Below, one piece after another: positions 15,001-24,966 of a stretch of DNA of 64,000 bases. Location of the stretch: assembly GCF_964355755.1 (NCBI RefSeq), contig NC_092677.1:21734101-21798100 (forward strand), read 5' to 3'. The translations under genes were made by a program, and so were the position numbers. Below the pieces are notes generated by a model. That model searched no databases. It worked only from the letters and a program-made list of their open reading frames with translations, and was not told where the DNA came from. This DNA is from Antedon mediterranea (lineage: Eukaryota > Echinodermata > Crinoidea > Comatulida > Antedonidae). Position 1 is the first letter of the stretch. The number at the start of each line of letters is the position of its first letter.

Positions 15001-18000
15001 ATAAAATATCAGTAGAGGTTCGAACCCTCTAGTGAGAGCACTCAAACTTGAGCATTACCCGCTACGCCACAAACCAGTAGATGACTGAAGAGCTGATAAT
15101 ACTCTATTTATATGAAATAAATAATAAATCAATGAAAAATAATGCCATGCAACTTTGTTTCTGATTTTAAAAAAGGTTCATTTGTTTAGGCCTGTCATTT
15201 ACAACCCTCAAAATATCTCACCTTCAAAAACAATATTTATTTTCAAATAAAAAAAAAAGAAAAAAAATATCCCTAGAAGTTCGAACCCACTATTGAAATC
15301 ACTCAAACCTGAGCATTACCCGTTCGCCGCAAACCATTTTATGACTGAAGAGCTGATAATAGTCTATTTATATGAAATGGATGATCAATCAATGAAAAAT
15401 AATGCCATGCAACTTTGTTTCTGATTTTAAAAAAGGTTCACTTGTTTAGGCCTGACAGTTGCAACCCTAAAAATATCTCACTTTCAAAAACAATATTTAT
15501 TTTCAATTAAAAAAAAAAGAAAAAAAAATACCCGTATAGGTTCGAACCCACTACTGAGAGCACTCAAACCTGAGCATTACACGTTACGCCACAAACCAGT
15601 AGATGACTGAGGAGCTGATAATAGTCTATATATATGAAATGAATGATCAATCAATGAAAAATAATGCCATGCAACTTTGTTTCTGATTGAAAAAAATGTT
15701 CACTTGTTTAGGCCTGACATTTACAACCCTCAAAATATCTCACTTTCAAAAACAATATTTATTTTCAAAAAAAAAAAATTAAAAAAAAAATTTCCCTAGA
15801 AGTTCGAACCCACTATTGAAATCACTCAAAACTGAGCATTACCCGTTACGCCGCAAACCAGTAGATGACTGAAGAGCTGATAATACTCTATTTATATGAA
15901 ATGAATAATAAATCAATCAAAAATAATGCCATGCAACTTTGTTTCTGATTTTAAAAAAGGTTCACTTGTTTAGGCCTGACATTTACAACCCTCAAAATAT
16001 CTCACTTTCAAAAACAATATTTATTTTCAATTTAAAAAAAAAAAAAATCCCTAGAGGTTCGAACCCACTACTGAAAGCACTCAAACCTGAGCATTATCCG
16101 TTACGCCACAAACCAGTAGATGACTGCGGAGCTGATAATAGTCCATTTATATGAAATGAATGATCAATCAATGAAAAATAATGCCATGCAACTTTGTTTC
16201 TGATTTTAAAAAAGGTCCACTTGTTTAGGCCTGACATTTACAACCCTCAAAATATCTCGCTTTCAAAAACAATATTTATTTTCAATTAAAAAAAAAGGAA
16301 AAAAAATATTCGTAGAGGTTCGAACCCACTACTGCGAGAACTCAAACCTGAGCACTACCGGTTACGCCACAAACCAGTAGATGACTGAAGAGCTGATAAC
16401 AGTCTATTTATATGAAATGAATGATCCATCAATGTAAAATGATGTTATGCAACTTTGTTTCTGATTTTTAAAAAAGGTCCACTTGGTTAGGCTTGACATT
16501 TAAAACCCTTAAAATATCTCACTTTCAAAAACCATATTTATTTTCAATTTAAAAAAAAAGAAAAAAAATATCCCTTGAGGTTCGACCCACTACTCAGAGC
16601 ACTCAAACCTGAGCATTACTCGTTACGCCACAAACCAGTAGATGACTGAAGAGCTGGTAATAGTCTATTTATATGAAATGAATTATCAATCAATGAAAAA
16701 TAATGCCATGCAACTTTGTTTCTGATTTTAAAAAAGATCCATTTGTTTAGGCCTGACATTTACAACCCTAAAAAATATCTCATTTTCAAAAAAAATATTT
16801 ATTTTCAATAAGAAAAAAAAAAGCAATATCCCTAGAGGTTGGAACCCGCTACTGAGAGCACTCAAACCTGGGTATTACCCGTTACGCCACAAACCAGTAG
16901 ATAACTGAAGAGCTGATAATAGTCTATTTATATGAAATTAATGATCAATCAATGAAAAATAATGCCATGCAACTTTGTTTCTGATTTTAAAAAAGGTCCA
17001 CTTGTTTAGGCCTGACATTTACAACCCTCAAAATATCTCACTTTCAAAAACAATATTTTTTTCAATAAAAAAAAAAAACAAAATATTCGTAGAGGTTCGA
17101 ACCCACTACTGCGAGAACTCAAACCTGAGCATTACCCGTTACGCCTCAAACCAGTAGATGACTGAAGAGCTGATAATACTCTATTTATATGAAATTAATA
17201 ATAAATCAATGAAAAATAATGCCATGCCACTTTGTTTCTGATTTTAAAAAAGGTTCACTTGTTTAGGCCTGACATTTACAACCCTCAAAATATCTCACTT
17301 TCAAAAACAATATTTATTTTAAATAAAAAAAAAAAAAAAGAATATCCGTAGAGGTTCGAACCCACTAGTGAGAGCACTCAAACTTGAGCATTACCCGTTA
17401 CGCCACAAACCAGTAGATAACTGAAGAGCTGATAATAGTCTATTTATATGAAATGAATGATCAATCAATGAAAAATAATGCCATGCAACTTTGTTTCTGA
17501 TTTTAAAAAAGGTCCACTTGTTTAGGCCTGACATTTACAACCCTCAAAATATCTCACTTTCAAAAACAATATTTTTTTCAATAAAAAAAAAAAAGAAAAA
17601 AAATATTCGTAGAGGTTCGAACCCGCTACTGCGAGAACTCAAACCTGAGCATTACCCGTTACGCCTCAAACCAGTAGATGACTGAAGAGCTGATAATACT
17701 CTATTTATATGAAATTAATAATAAATCAATGAAAAATAATGCAATGCAACTTTGTTTCTGATTTTAAAAAAGGTTCACTTGTTTAGGCCTGATATTTACA
17801 ACCCTCAAAATATCTCACTTTCAAAAACAATATTTATTTTAAATAAAAAAAAAAGAAACAAAATACCCGAAGAGGTTCGAACCCACTAGTGAGAGCACTC
17901 AAACTTGAGCATTACCCGTTACGCCACAAACCAGTAGATGACTGAAGAGCTGACAATACTCTATTTATATGAAATAAATAATAAATCAATGAAAAATAAT

Positions 18001-20355
18001 GCCATGCAACTTTGTTTCTGATTTTAAAAAAGGTCCACTTGTTTAGGCCTGACATTTACAACCCTCAAAATATCTCACTTTCAAAAACCATATTTATTTT
18101 CAATTTAAAAAAAAAAAGAAAAAAAATATCCCTAGAGGTTCGACCCACTACTCAGAGCACTCAAACCTGAGCATTACCCGTTACGCCACAAACCAGTAGA
18201 TGACTGAAGAGCTGATAATAGTCTATTTATATGAAATGAATGATCAATCAATGAAAAATAATGCCATGCAACTTTGTTTCTGATTTAAAAAAAGGTTCAC
18301 TTGTTTTGGACTGACATTTACAACCCTAAAAATATCTCACTTTCAAAAACAATATTTATTTTCAATTTAAAAAAAAAAAGAAAAAAAATATCCCTAGAGT
18401 TTCGACCCACTACTCAGAGCACTCAAACCTGAGCATTACCCGTTACGCCACAAACCAGTAGATGACTGAAGAGCTGATAATAGTCTATTTATATGAAATG
18501 AATGATCAATCAATGAAAAATAATGCCATGCAACTTTGTTTCTGATTTTAAAAAATATCCATTTGTTTAGGCCTGACATTCAAAACCCTAAAAATATCTC
18601 ATTTTCAAAAAAAATATTTATTTTCAATAAGAAAAAAAAAAGCAATATCCCTAGAGGTTCGAACCCACTACTGCGAGAACTCAAACCTGAGCATTACCCG
18701 TTACGCCTCAAACCAGTAGATGACTGAAGAGCTGATAATACTCTATTTATATGAAATGAATGATCAATCAATGAAAAATAATGCCATGCAACTTTGTTTC
18801 TGATTTAAAAAAAGGTTCACTTGTTTAGGCCTGACATTTACAACCCTAAAAATATCTCACTTTAAAAAACAATATTTATTTTCAATTTAAAAAAAAATCC
18901 CTAGAGGTTCGAACCCACTACTGAGAGAACTCAAACCTGAGCATTATCCGTTACGCCACCAACCAGTAGGTGACTGAGGAGCTGATAATAGTCTATTTAT
19001 ATGAAATAAATGATCAATCAATGAAAAATAATGCCATGCAACTTTGTTTCTGATTTTAAAAAAGGTTCACTTGTTTTGGCCTGACATTTACAACCCTCAA
19101 AATATCTCACTTTCAAAAACAATATTTTTTCAATTAAAAAAAAAAAGAAATAAAATATCAGTAGAGGTTTGAACCCACTAGTGAGAGCACTCAAACTTGA
19201 GCATTACCCGCTACGCCACAAACCAGTAGATGACTGAAGAGCTGATAATACTCTATTTATATGAAATAAATAATAAATAAATGAAAAATAATGCCATGCA
19301 ACTTTGTTTCTGATTTTAAAAAAGGTTCATTTGTTTAGGCCTGACATTTACAACCCTCAAAATATCTCACTTTCAAAAACCATATTTATTTTCAATTTAA
19401 AAAAAAAAGAAAAAAAATATCCCTAGAGGTTCGACCCACTACTCAGAGCACTCAAACCTGAGCATTACCCGTTACGCCACAAACCAGTAGATGACTGAAG
19501 AGCTGATAATAGTCTATTTATATGAAATGAATGATCAATCAATGAAAAATAATGCCATGCAACTTTGTTTCTGATTTAAAAAAAGGTTCACTTGTTTTGG
19601 ACTGACATTTACAACCCTAAAAATATCTCACTTTCAAAAACAATATTTATTTTCAATTTAAAAAAAAAAATCCCTAGAGGTTCGAACCCACTACTGAGAG
19701 AACTCAAACCTGAGCATTATCCGTTACGCCACCAACCAGTAGGTGACTGAGGAGCTGATAATAGTCTATTTATATGAAATAAATGATCAATCAATGAAAA
19801 ATAATGCCATGCAACTTTGTTTCTGATTTTAAAAAAGGTTCACTTGTTTTGGCCTGACATTTACAACCCTCAAAATATCTCACTTTCAAAAACAATATTT
19901 TTTCAATTAAAAAAAAAAAAAGAAATAAAATATCAGTAGAGGTTTGGACCCACTAGTGAGAGCACTCAAACTTGAGCATTACCCGCTACGCCACAAACCA
20001 GCAGATGACTGAAGAGCTGATAATACTCTATTTATATGAAATAAATAATAAATCAATGAAAAATAATGCCATGCAACTTTGTTTCTGATTTTAAAAAAGG
20101 TTCATTTGTTTAGGCCTGACATTTACAACCCTCAAAATATCTCACTTTCAAAAACCATATTTATTTTCAATTTAAAAAAAAAAGAAAAAAAATATCCCTA
20201 GAGGTTCGACCCACTACTCAGAGCACTCAAACCTGAGCATTACCCGTTACGCCACAAACCAGTAGATGACTGAAGAGCTGATAATAGTCTATTTATATGA
20301 AATGAATGATCAATCAATGAAAAATAATGCCATGCAACTTTGTTTCTGATTTAAA
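1..20355. repeat. Satellite array block 1 (about 261-bp monomers, about 78 copies)
   Basis: The same unit recurs about every 261 bp. Landmarks in each unit are TCTATTTATATGAAAT, AATGCCATGCAACTTTG, GGCCTGACATTTACAACC, an A-run of 8-25 bp, the decamer GGTTCGAACC and CATTACCCGTTACGCC. Monomers fall into subtypes that differ in the spacer (ATAGTC...AATGATCAATC versus ATACTC...AATAATAAATC), in the A-run, and in the sequence just after the decamer. Subtypes recur in a fixed order, so there is higher-order structure; for example, the block starting at 1 restarts at 2871. Open frames of 60-65 codons starting MFLILKKVHLF recur in many monomers. They are by-products of the repeat and I do not call them genes. 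The block ends abruptly inside a monomer at the insertion beginning at 20356. Confidence 0.97.
414..536 (-). ncRNA. Representative tRNA-like Pol III cassette of one satellite monomer
   Basis: Read on the minus strand, this monomer has a TATA-like block TCATATAAATAG (536-525). About 35 bp further on is TGGCGTAACGG (491-481), which fits the tRNA A-box consensus TRGYNNARNNG. Next comes GGTTCGAACC (448-439), which fits the B-box consensus GWTCRANNC. A run of T (428-414) follows and would act as a Pol III terminator. The A-to-B start distance is 43 bp, close to that in a real tRNA gene. A D-stem (GCGT/ATGC) can be drawn, but acceptor and anticodon stems cannot, so this is not a functional tRNA. 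The same layout recurs in most monomers; some have GAGGCGTAACGG instead of TGTGGCGTAACGG. Transcription is inferred, not shown. A product would be about 75-90 nt. Confidence 0.6.
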
Positions 20356-20769
20356 CAAGCACGAATGTGCAATACTCGGGGAACAGCGAAAGAAGCTGTA
20401 ATGACGTCATAAGACCGGATGTAACGTCACATACACATCAAAAACCGCGCTACCAAATACGGCTATACGATACCATCTTCGAGACGTCATATGGCTGCAT
20501 CCGGTATGAAATTAAAAAATCCGGCTCTCTATAGCTTTGAGGACATGTCCCTGTAGTATATTCATGCTAAATCCGAGCTCAATACTACAACGAATAAGGG
20601 AGGAGTAGTACTTTATAAATTGCACTTTTTGCTCAATAGTGTCCGGATGGAAGAAGAAGAGGAAAAGATGAGAGAGTCCTAGACTCAGGTACCCCGACTA
20701 ATAAAACGATATATACTCTATATCATTTTACGTATACAGTATATTTCACCATAAAGTTAAAGAAAAATA

Positions 20770-20843
20770 GGTTTCGCCAGGGCTCGAACCGGGACCTTCT
20801 GCGAGTTAAGCAGACTTGACAACCACTACACTACTACGAAAGT
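20770..20843 (-). tRNA. tRNA-Val(AAC)-like sequence, degenerate, within the composite element
   Basis: On the minus strand the anticodon arm TCTGC-TTAACTC-GCAGA shows anticodon AAC, and a T loop TTCGAGC is present. The acceptor is partly paired. There is an extra trinucleotide near the 5' end, and the T stem contains a mismatch. The sequence belongs to the mobile element and is more likely an element-borne tRNA relic than a host tRNA gene. Confidence 0.5.
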
Positions 20844-21056
20844 TCTTACACCAAAAATGTGTGTTACACAAAGTTTTTTAATCCATTTAAATTACAAATA
20901 AATTATTATGTAATAAGCACAAAGCAAGATAAACATGTGTAAAAGTGATAATTACCGATTACACAAAATAAATATTTTTTAAAATAATAAAAATAAGATA
21001 TACTGTAAATCATATTACCTTATCAGTACTTTTTACCATAAAGTTGAAAAAAAAAA

Positions 21057-21141
21057 GGTTTCGCCCGGGCTCGAACCGGGGACCTTCTGCGTGTTAAGCA
21101 GACGTGATAAGCAGACGTGATAACCACTACGCCAAGAAGCC
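21057..21141 (-). tRNA. tRNA-Val(AAC)-like sequence with internal short duplication
   Basis: On the minus strand it begins GGCTTCTTGGCGTAG and ends CCCGGGCGAAACC. The T arm CCCGG-TTCGAGC-CCGGG is perfectly paired and the anticodon loop TTAACAC gives AAC. A 13-bp direct duplication (GTGATAAGCAGAC-type) lies between the D arm and the anticodon arm, which would disrupt the tRNA fold. The acceptor has two mismatches. It is an element-borne relic. Confidence 0.5.
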
Positions 21142-21293
21142 GCATATAACTACATAACGCTGTGGTGTGTGTCACACATTGTGGCTTCTTAATTAAACAA
21201 ATTAATTAACAAAAAAGCACGAATGTGCAATACTCGGGGTACAGCGAAAGAAGCTGTATACAGACGTATACAGTTTGAAAGTAAAGAAAAATA

Positions 21294-21364
21294 GGTTTCG
21301 CCAGGGCTCGAACCGGGACCTTCTGCGTGTTAAGCAGACTTGACAACCACTACACTACGAAACC
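21294..21364 (-). tRNA. tRNA-Val(AAC)-like sequence, best-paired acceptor
   Basis: On the minus strand GGTTTCG at the 5' end pairs perfectly over seven bases with CGAAACC at the 3' end. The anticodon arm TCTGC-TTAACAC-GCAGA gives AAC (valine). The T arm CCCGG-TTCGAGC-CCTGG has one mismatch and the D stem is weak (GTG versus CAA). It is the second tRNA-like segment of copy 1 and matches 62941-63011 closely. Confidence 0.55.
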
Positions 21365-21578
21365 TCTTACATTAAAAATGTGGGTTACAGAAAGTTTTTT
21401 AATCCATTTAAATTACAAATAAATGGTAATAAGCACAAAGCAAAATAAACATGTGTAAAAGTGATAATTACCGATTACACAAAATAAGTATTTAAAAAAA
21501 TAATAAAAATAAAATATACTCTGTATAATTATCATATTGCGTATACAGTACTTTTCACCATAAAGTTTAAAAAAAAAA

Positions 21579-21650
21579 GGTTTCGTCCGGGCTCGAACCA
21601 GGTACCTTCTGCTTGTTAAGCAAACGTGATAACCACTACGCCAAGAAGCC
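21579..21650 (-). tRNA. tRNA-Val(AAC)-like sequence, first segment of copy 1
   Basis: On the minus strand it runs from GGCTTCTTGGCGTAGTGG to GGACGAAACC. The anticodon loop TTAACAA keeps AAC. The acceptor has mismatches and the T stem is weaker than in the 21057 copy. The nested foldback insertion begins 7 bp beyond its 5' end. Confidence 0.5.
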
Positions 21651-21660
21651 GCATATTATA

Positions 21661-21820
21661 CAAATAATGAATGTTTATGAGTGTAATGGTACAAATAATG
21701 GCACTTGGTGAATGATGAAAGGTTATATCAACGAGGCAAAGCCGAGTTGATATAACCTTTCATCATTCACCAAGTGCCATTATTTGTACCATTACACGAA
21801 TACAAAACATTCATTATTTG
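21661..21820. repeat. Long near-perfect palindrome (foldback arms about 72 bp)
   Basis: Arms 21661-21731 and 21746-21820 are inverted copies with a few differences, around a short loop containing GGCAAAGCC. It would fold into a long hairpin as single-stranded DNA or RNA. Confidence 0.9.
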
Positions 21821-22019
21821 TTTTATATAACATCTAAATAAATTCTAGTTATTTGAATCAAATAAAAGGTAGCCCTAACCAAAGCTTACTACATTTCATT
21901 CACACACATTTGATTAAAAACAGTAACATTTGGTTTTTAATAATGTTATATTAAATGTTATATTTATATGGATTTCGTAAACACACCTACTTTTGTGTTA
22001 ATTATGTCAACAAACGACC

Positions 22020-22140
22020 AAACAATCCTAGGCCTAGCAAGGCTAAAACGCCTAGGCTAGGCCTAGCCTAATACTAGCATGGCCTAAGGCTAGGCCTAGA
22101 CCTAGTAGCCTAGTACTAGCTTGGCTGAAAGGCAAAACAT
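22020..22140. repeat. AGGCCTA low-complexity block
   Basis: A run of CCTAGGC/TAGGCCTAG permutations. The same simple family occurs at 38690-38890 and 57620-58320, so it appears to be a genome-wide simple repeat rather than part of the surrounding element. Confidence 0.8.
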
Positions 22141-22738
22141 CGACAGACAATTGGAACTTATCTAAGCTAATTATGGTTTTTCCAACAATTCCACGTCTTG
22201 TAGGGATGTCCCCATTAATTAATCAAAATCCTAAAAACGATCTAAAGCTAATTTAAATGCCTTTTTACAAAGGTGGCGCTGTTGTATTTCACAGTACATA
22301 GCCATATCATAGGATAATTTGTGTACTAGATTTTTTTTCATCCGCGAGACGATTTTTTTTTCGTACACAAAAATGTTTCAAAAAGTACTATTTAACGATC
22401 GTTGAATAGTGCGTACTATTGCACGCCATGTGACCCACAATCATCCAATCAAATGACAGGAATTTATTTAGGTGTTATATAAAACCATATAACTACATAA
22501 CGCTGTGGTGTGTGTCACACATTGTGGCTTCTTAATTAAACAAATTAATTAACAAAAAATTAAAAATCCGGCTCTATAGATTTGAGAACATGTCCCTGTA
22601 GTATATTCATGCCAAATCCCAGCTCAATACTACAACGAATAAGGGAGGAGTAGTACTTTAAAAATCGCACTTTTTACTCAATAGTGTCCAGATGGTGGAG
22701 GAGAAAATGAGTAAGTACTAGACTCGGGTACCCCGAGT

Positions 22739-23744
22739 AAAAAATATCCATTTGTTTAAGCCTGACATTCACAACCCTAAAAAATATCTCATTTTCAAAA
22801 AAAATATTTATTTTCAATAAGAAAAAAAAAGCAATATCCCTAGAGGTTCGAACCCACTACTGCGAGAACTCAAACCTGAGCATTACCCGTTACGCCTCAA
22901 ACCAGTAGATGACTGAAGAGCTGATAATACTCTATTTATATGAAATTAATAATAAATCAATGAAAAATAATGCCATGCAACTTTGTTTCTGATTTTAAAA
23001 AAGGTTCACTTGTTTAGGCCTGACATTTACGACCCTCAAAATATCTCACTTTCAAAAACAATATTTATTTTAAATAAAAAAAAAAAGAAACAAAATATCC
23101 GTAGAGGTTCGAACCCACTAGTGAGGGCACTCAAACTTGAGCATTACCCGTTACGCCACAAACCAGTACCGTAGATGACTGAAGAGCTGATAATACTCTA
23201 TTTATATGAAATAAATAATAAATCAATGAAAAATAATGCCATGCAACTTTGTTTCTGATTTTAAAAAAGGTCCACTTGTTTACGCATGATATTTACAACC
23301 CTCAAAATATCTCACTTTCAAAAACCATATTTATTTTCAATTTAAAAAAAAAAGAAAAAAAACATCCCTAGAGGTTCGACCCACTACTCAGAGCACTCAA
23401 ACCTGAGCATTACCCGTTACGCCACAAACCAGTAGATGACTGAAGAGCTGATAATAGTCTATTTATATGAAATGAATGATCAATCAATGAAAAATAATGC
23501 CATGCAACTTTGTTTCTGATTTTAAAAAAGGTTCACTTGTTTTGGCCTGACATTTACAACCCTCAAAATATCTCACTTTCAAAAACAATATTTTTTACAT
23601 TAAAAAAAAAAAAGAAATACAATATCAGTAGAGGTTCGAACCCACTAGTGAGAGCACTCAATCTTGAGCATTACCCGCTACGCCACAAACCAGTAGATGA
23701 CTGAAGAGCTGATAATACTCTATTTATATGAAATAAATAATAAA
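22739..23744. repeat. Satellite array block 2 (about 4 monomers)
   Basis: The array resumes at AAAAAATATCC, in phase with the monomer broken at 20355. It continues for about 1 kb before the insertion at 23745. One monomer has a small duplication (CAGTACCGTAGATGA, about 23165). Confidence 0.95.
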
Positions 23745-24966
23745 CTAGATTTGAACTCGTCACTACGGACGAGTTAGGTTATCCGCGGTGCAAAAGCCAC
23801 GTGCACGTCATACGTTAGAATAGTGCGCGCAAAAAAATAAAACGATTATGGCATTGAAAAATGTTAGTGCGCTCTCTATGTTGCGTCGCGTCTAAGTATA
23901 TACGGTATAACACTATATACTGTATACGTACTACATACAGTGCAGAATAGGTGAAAATAAGTGACCAAAGTTATTGACGCATTTGAACATGATGACGTCA
24001 TCACAATTTTTAAAATGGTGGATCATGCGAAAGGTAATTGATTGATCTAGACAATATAAAAAAATTGAGTGTAATGGAATAAGGATAAGTAGAGATGCGC
24101 TCTATTAAATTGACGAGCTATGACAAAATAGAAAAAAATCCTATATTTTATATTCGGGTGGCCATACGATGACGTCACAATGTCTGGTTAGCCATATCAA
24201 TGCATGATTCGAGGAAAACAACTCATCTACTTCCAGAATCTGAAATGTTAAATATTTTCACCTCGGAGTTTAGAATCTATGACTTTTTAAAAAAAGGCAT
24301 AATTTTCACAAATTTTTGAACTTTTTCATCAAAAACGCGCGCAAATTGTTCAATTCTACGTGCTCGTATGACGTGATTTTAAGTCGAAATTGATTGAAAA
24401 TTGGTAAATGTACTAGAAAAGGCAGAAAAAACAAAAATCAAGCAAAAAAAAGATGTTTTTGCGCTACGTGCGCACGCGCGCGTAAAAATATGCACACGCG
24501 TGGGAATTTTTGAAATGCTCAAAATGACCTGAAACGCGTAGAAAGTTGATTAGAAATGAATTTTTCGCAATTTGAAATTTTAAACGCGCGTGCGCGCGTA
24601 ACTTTATGTCAAACATGCCATTTTTAATCCATAGAAAGTTTGCCCTTGATATGACTTAAATGTTCACCAAGTGTCATTACAAAATAACTTTTGCTTTTTA
24701 GTCTATGTTAAATACGCGAAATTCATAAAATCGCGCGTAGCTTACGCTGCGCGACTCTAAAGTAAAAAAACGAGCTGTCCTGCACTTCTACACATAGAAG
24801 TAAATCTTCTGACAAAGTTATACGATGTAATGTTGATCAGAATTTGAGATACACGTGACACAAAATTTTGGGAAAGAAAGAAGAATAACATAGAAAAAAA
24901 AAAAAAAAAAAAAAAAAAAAGATCCTGACAATAACAAGAGGTTATCCGCCAAGTGCGGATAACCAA
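23745..24966 (-). mobile_element. Helentron/Helitron2-like non-autonomous element (type A) in the satellite
   Basis: The left flank AATAATAAA and right flank TAAATGAAAAATAATG join to give exactly the sequence of uninterrupted monomers, for example near 6020 and 19266. The insert is therefore defined with no target duplication. On the minus strand it begins TTGGTTATCCGC with a hairpin. It ends with subterminal GCGGATAACC, a hairpin of AACTCGTC/GACGAGTT, and CAAATCTAG followed by host T. A CTAG 3' end behind a hairpin and the absence of target duplication fit rolling-circle transposons. The interior is non-coding, with TGACGTCA-type motifs, a T-run of 24 (minus strand), and repeated CGCGCG-rich stretches. 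Confidence 0.8.

Larger units (their letters stand above)
21657..22485. mobile_element. Nested foldback-type insertion inside the tRNA-Val element
   Basis: Comparison with the uninterrupted copy at 21142-21160 shows that the host reads GCCGCATATAACTAC. Here CATAT is present on both sides of the insert (21652-21656 and 22486-22490), suggesting a 5-bp target duplication. The left part is a long palindrome (21661-21820). The motif GTTTTATATAACAYCTAAATA occurs at about 21819-21838 and in inverted orientation at the right end, so the right-hand portion resembles a separate inverted-repeat element of about 660 bp. No ORF is recognised. The left terminus looks shortened relative to the right. Confidence 0.6.
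20356..22738 (-). mobile_element. Composite insertion of tRNA-Val-bearing Helentron-like elements in the satellite
   Basis: The satellite is broken inside a monomer and resumes at 22739. On the minus strand the outer ends are ACTCGGGTACCCGAGTCTAG (5') and GTACCCCGAGT plus an 18-bp tail ending in hairpin GCACATTCGTGC (3'). The same ends bound a single 702-bp copy at 62389-63090. Three units can be separated. Copy 1 (21215-22738) is full length with a nested insertion. Copy 2 (20701-21214) lacks the 5' end. Copy 3 (20356-20700) has both ends but no tRNA-like part. A terminal repeat at one end matched by a subterminal one followed by a terminal hairpin is the asymmetric arrangement reported for Helentron/Helitron2 non-autonomous elements. 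No transposase is encoded. Confidence 0.75.

Noticed and set aside
1-20355. CRISPR-like array
   Set aside because: Monomers are contiguous with no unique spacers, the unit is about 261 bp, and the context is eukaryotic.
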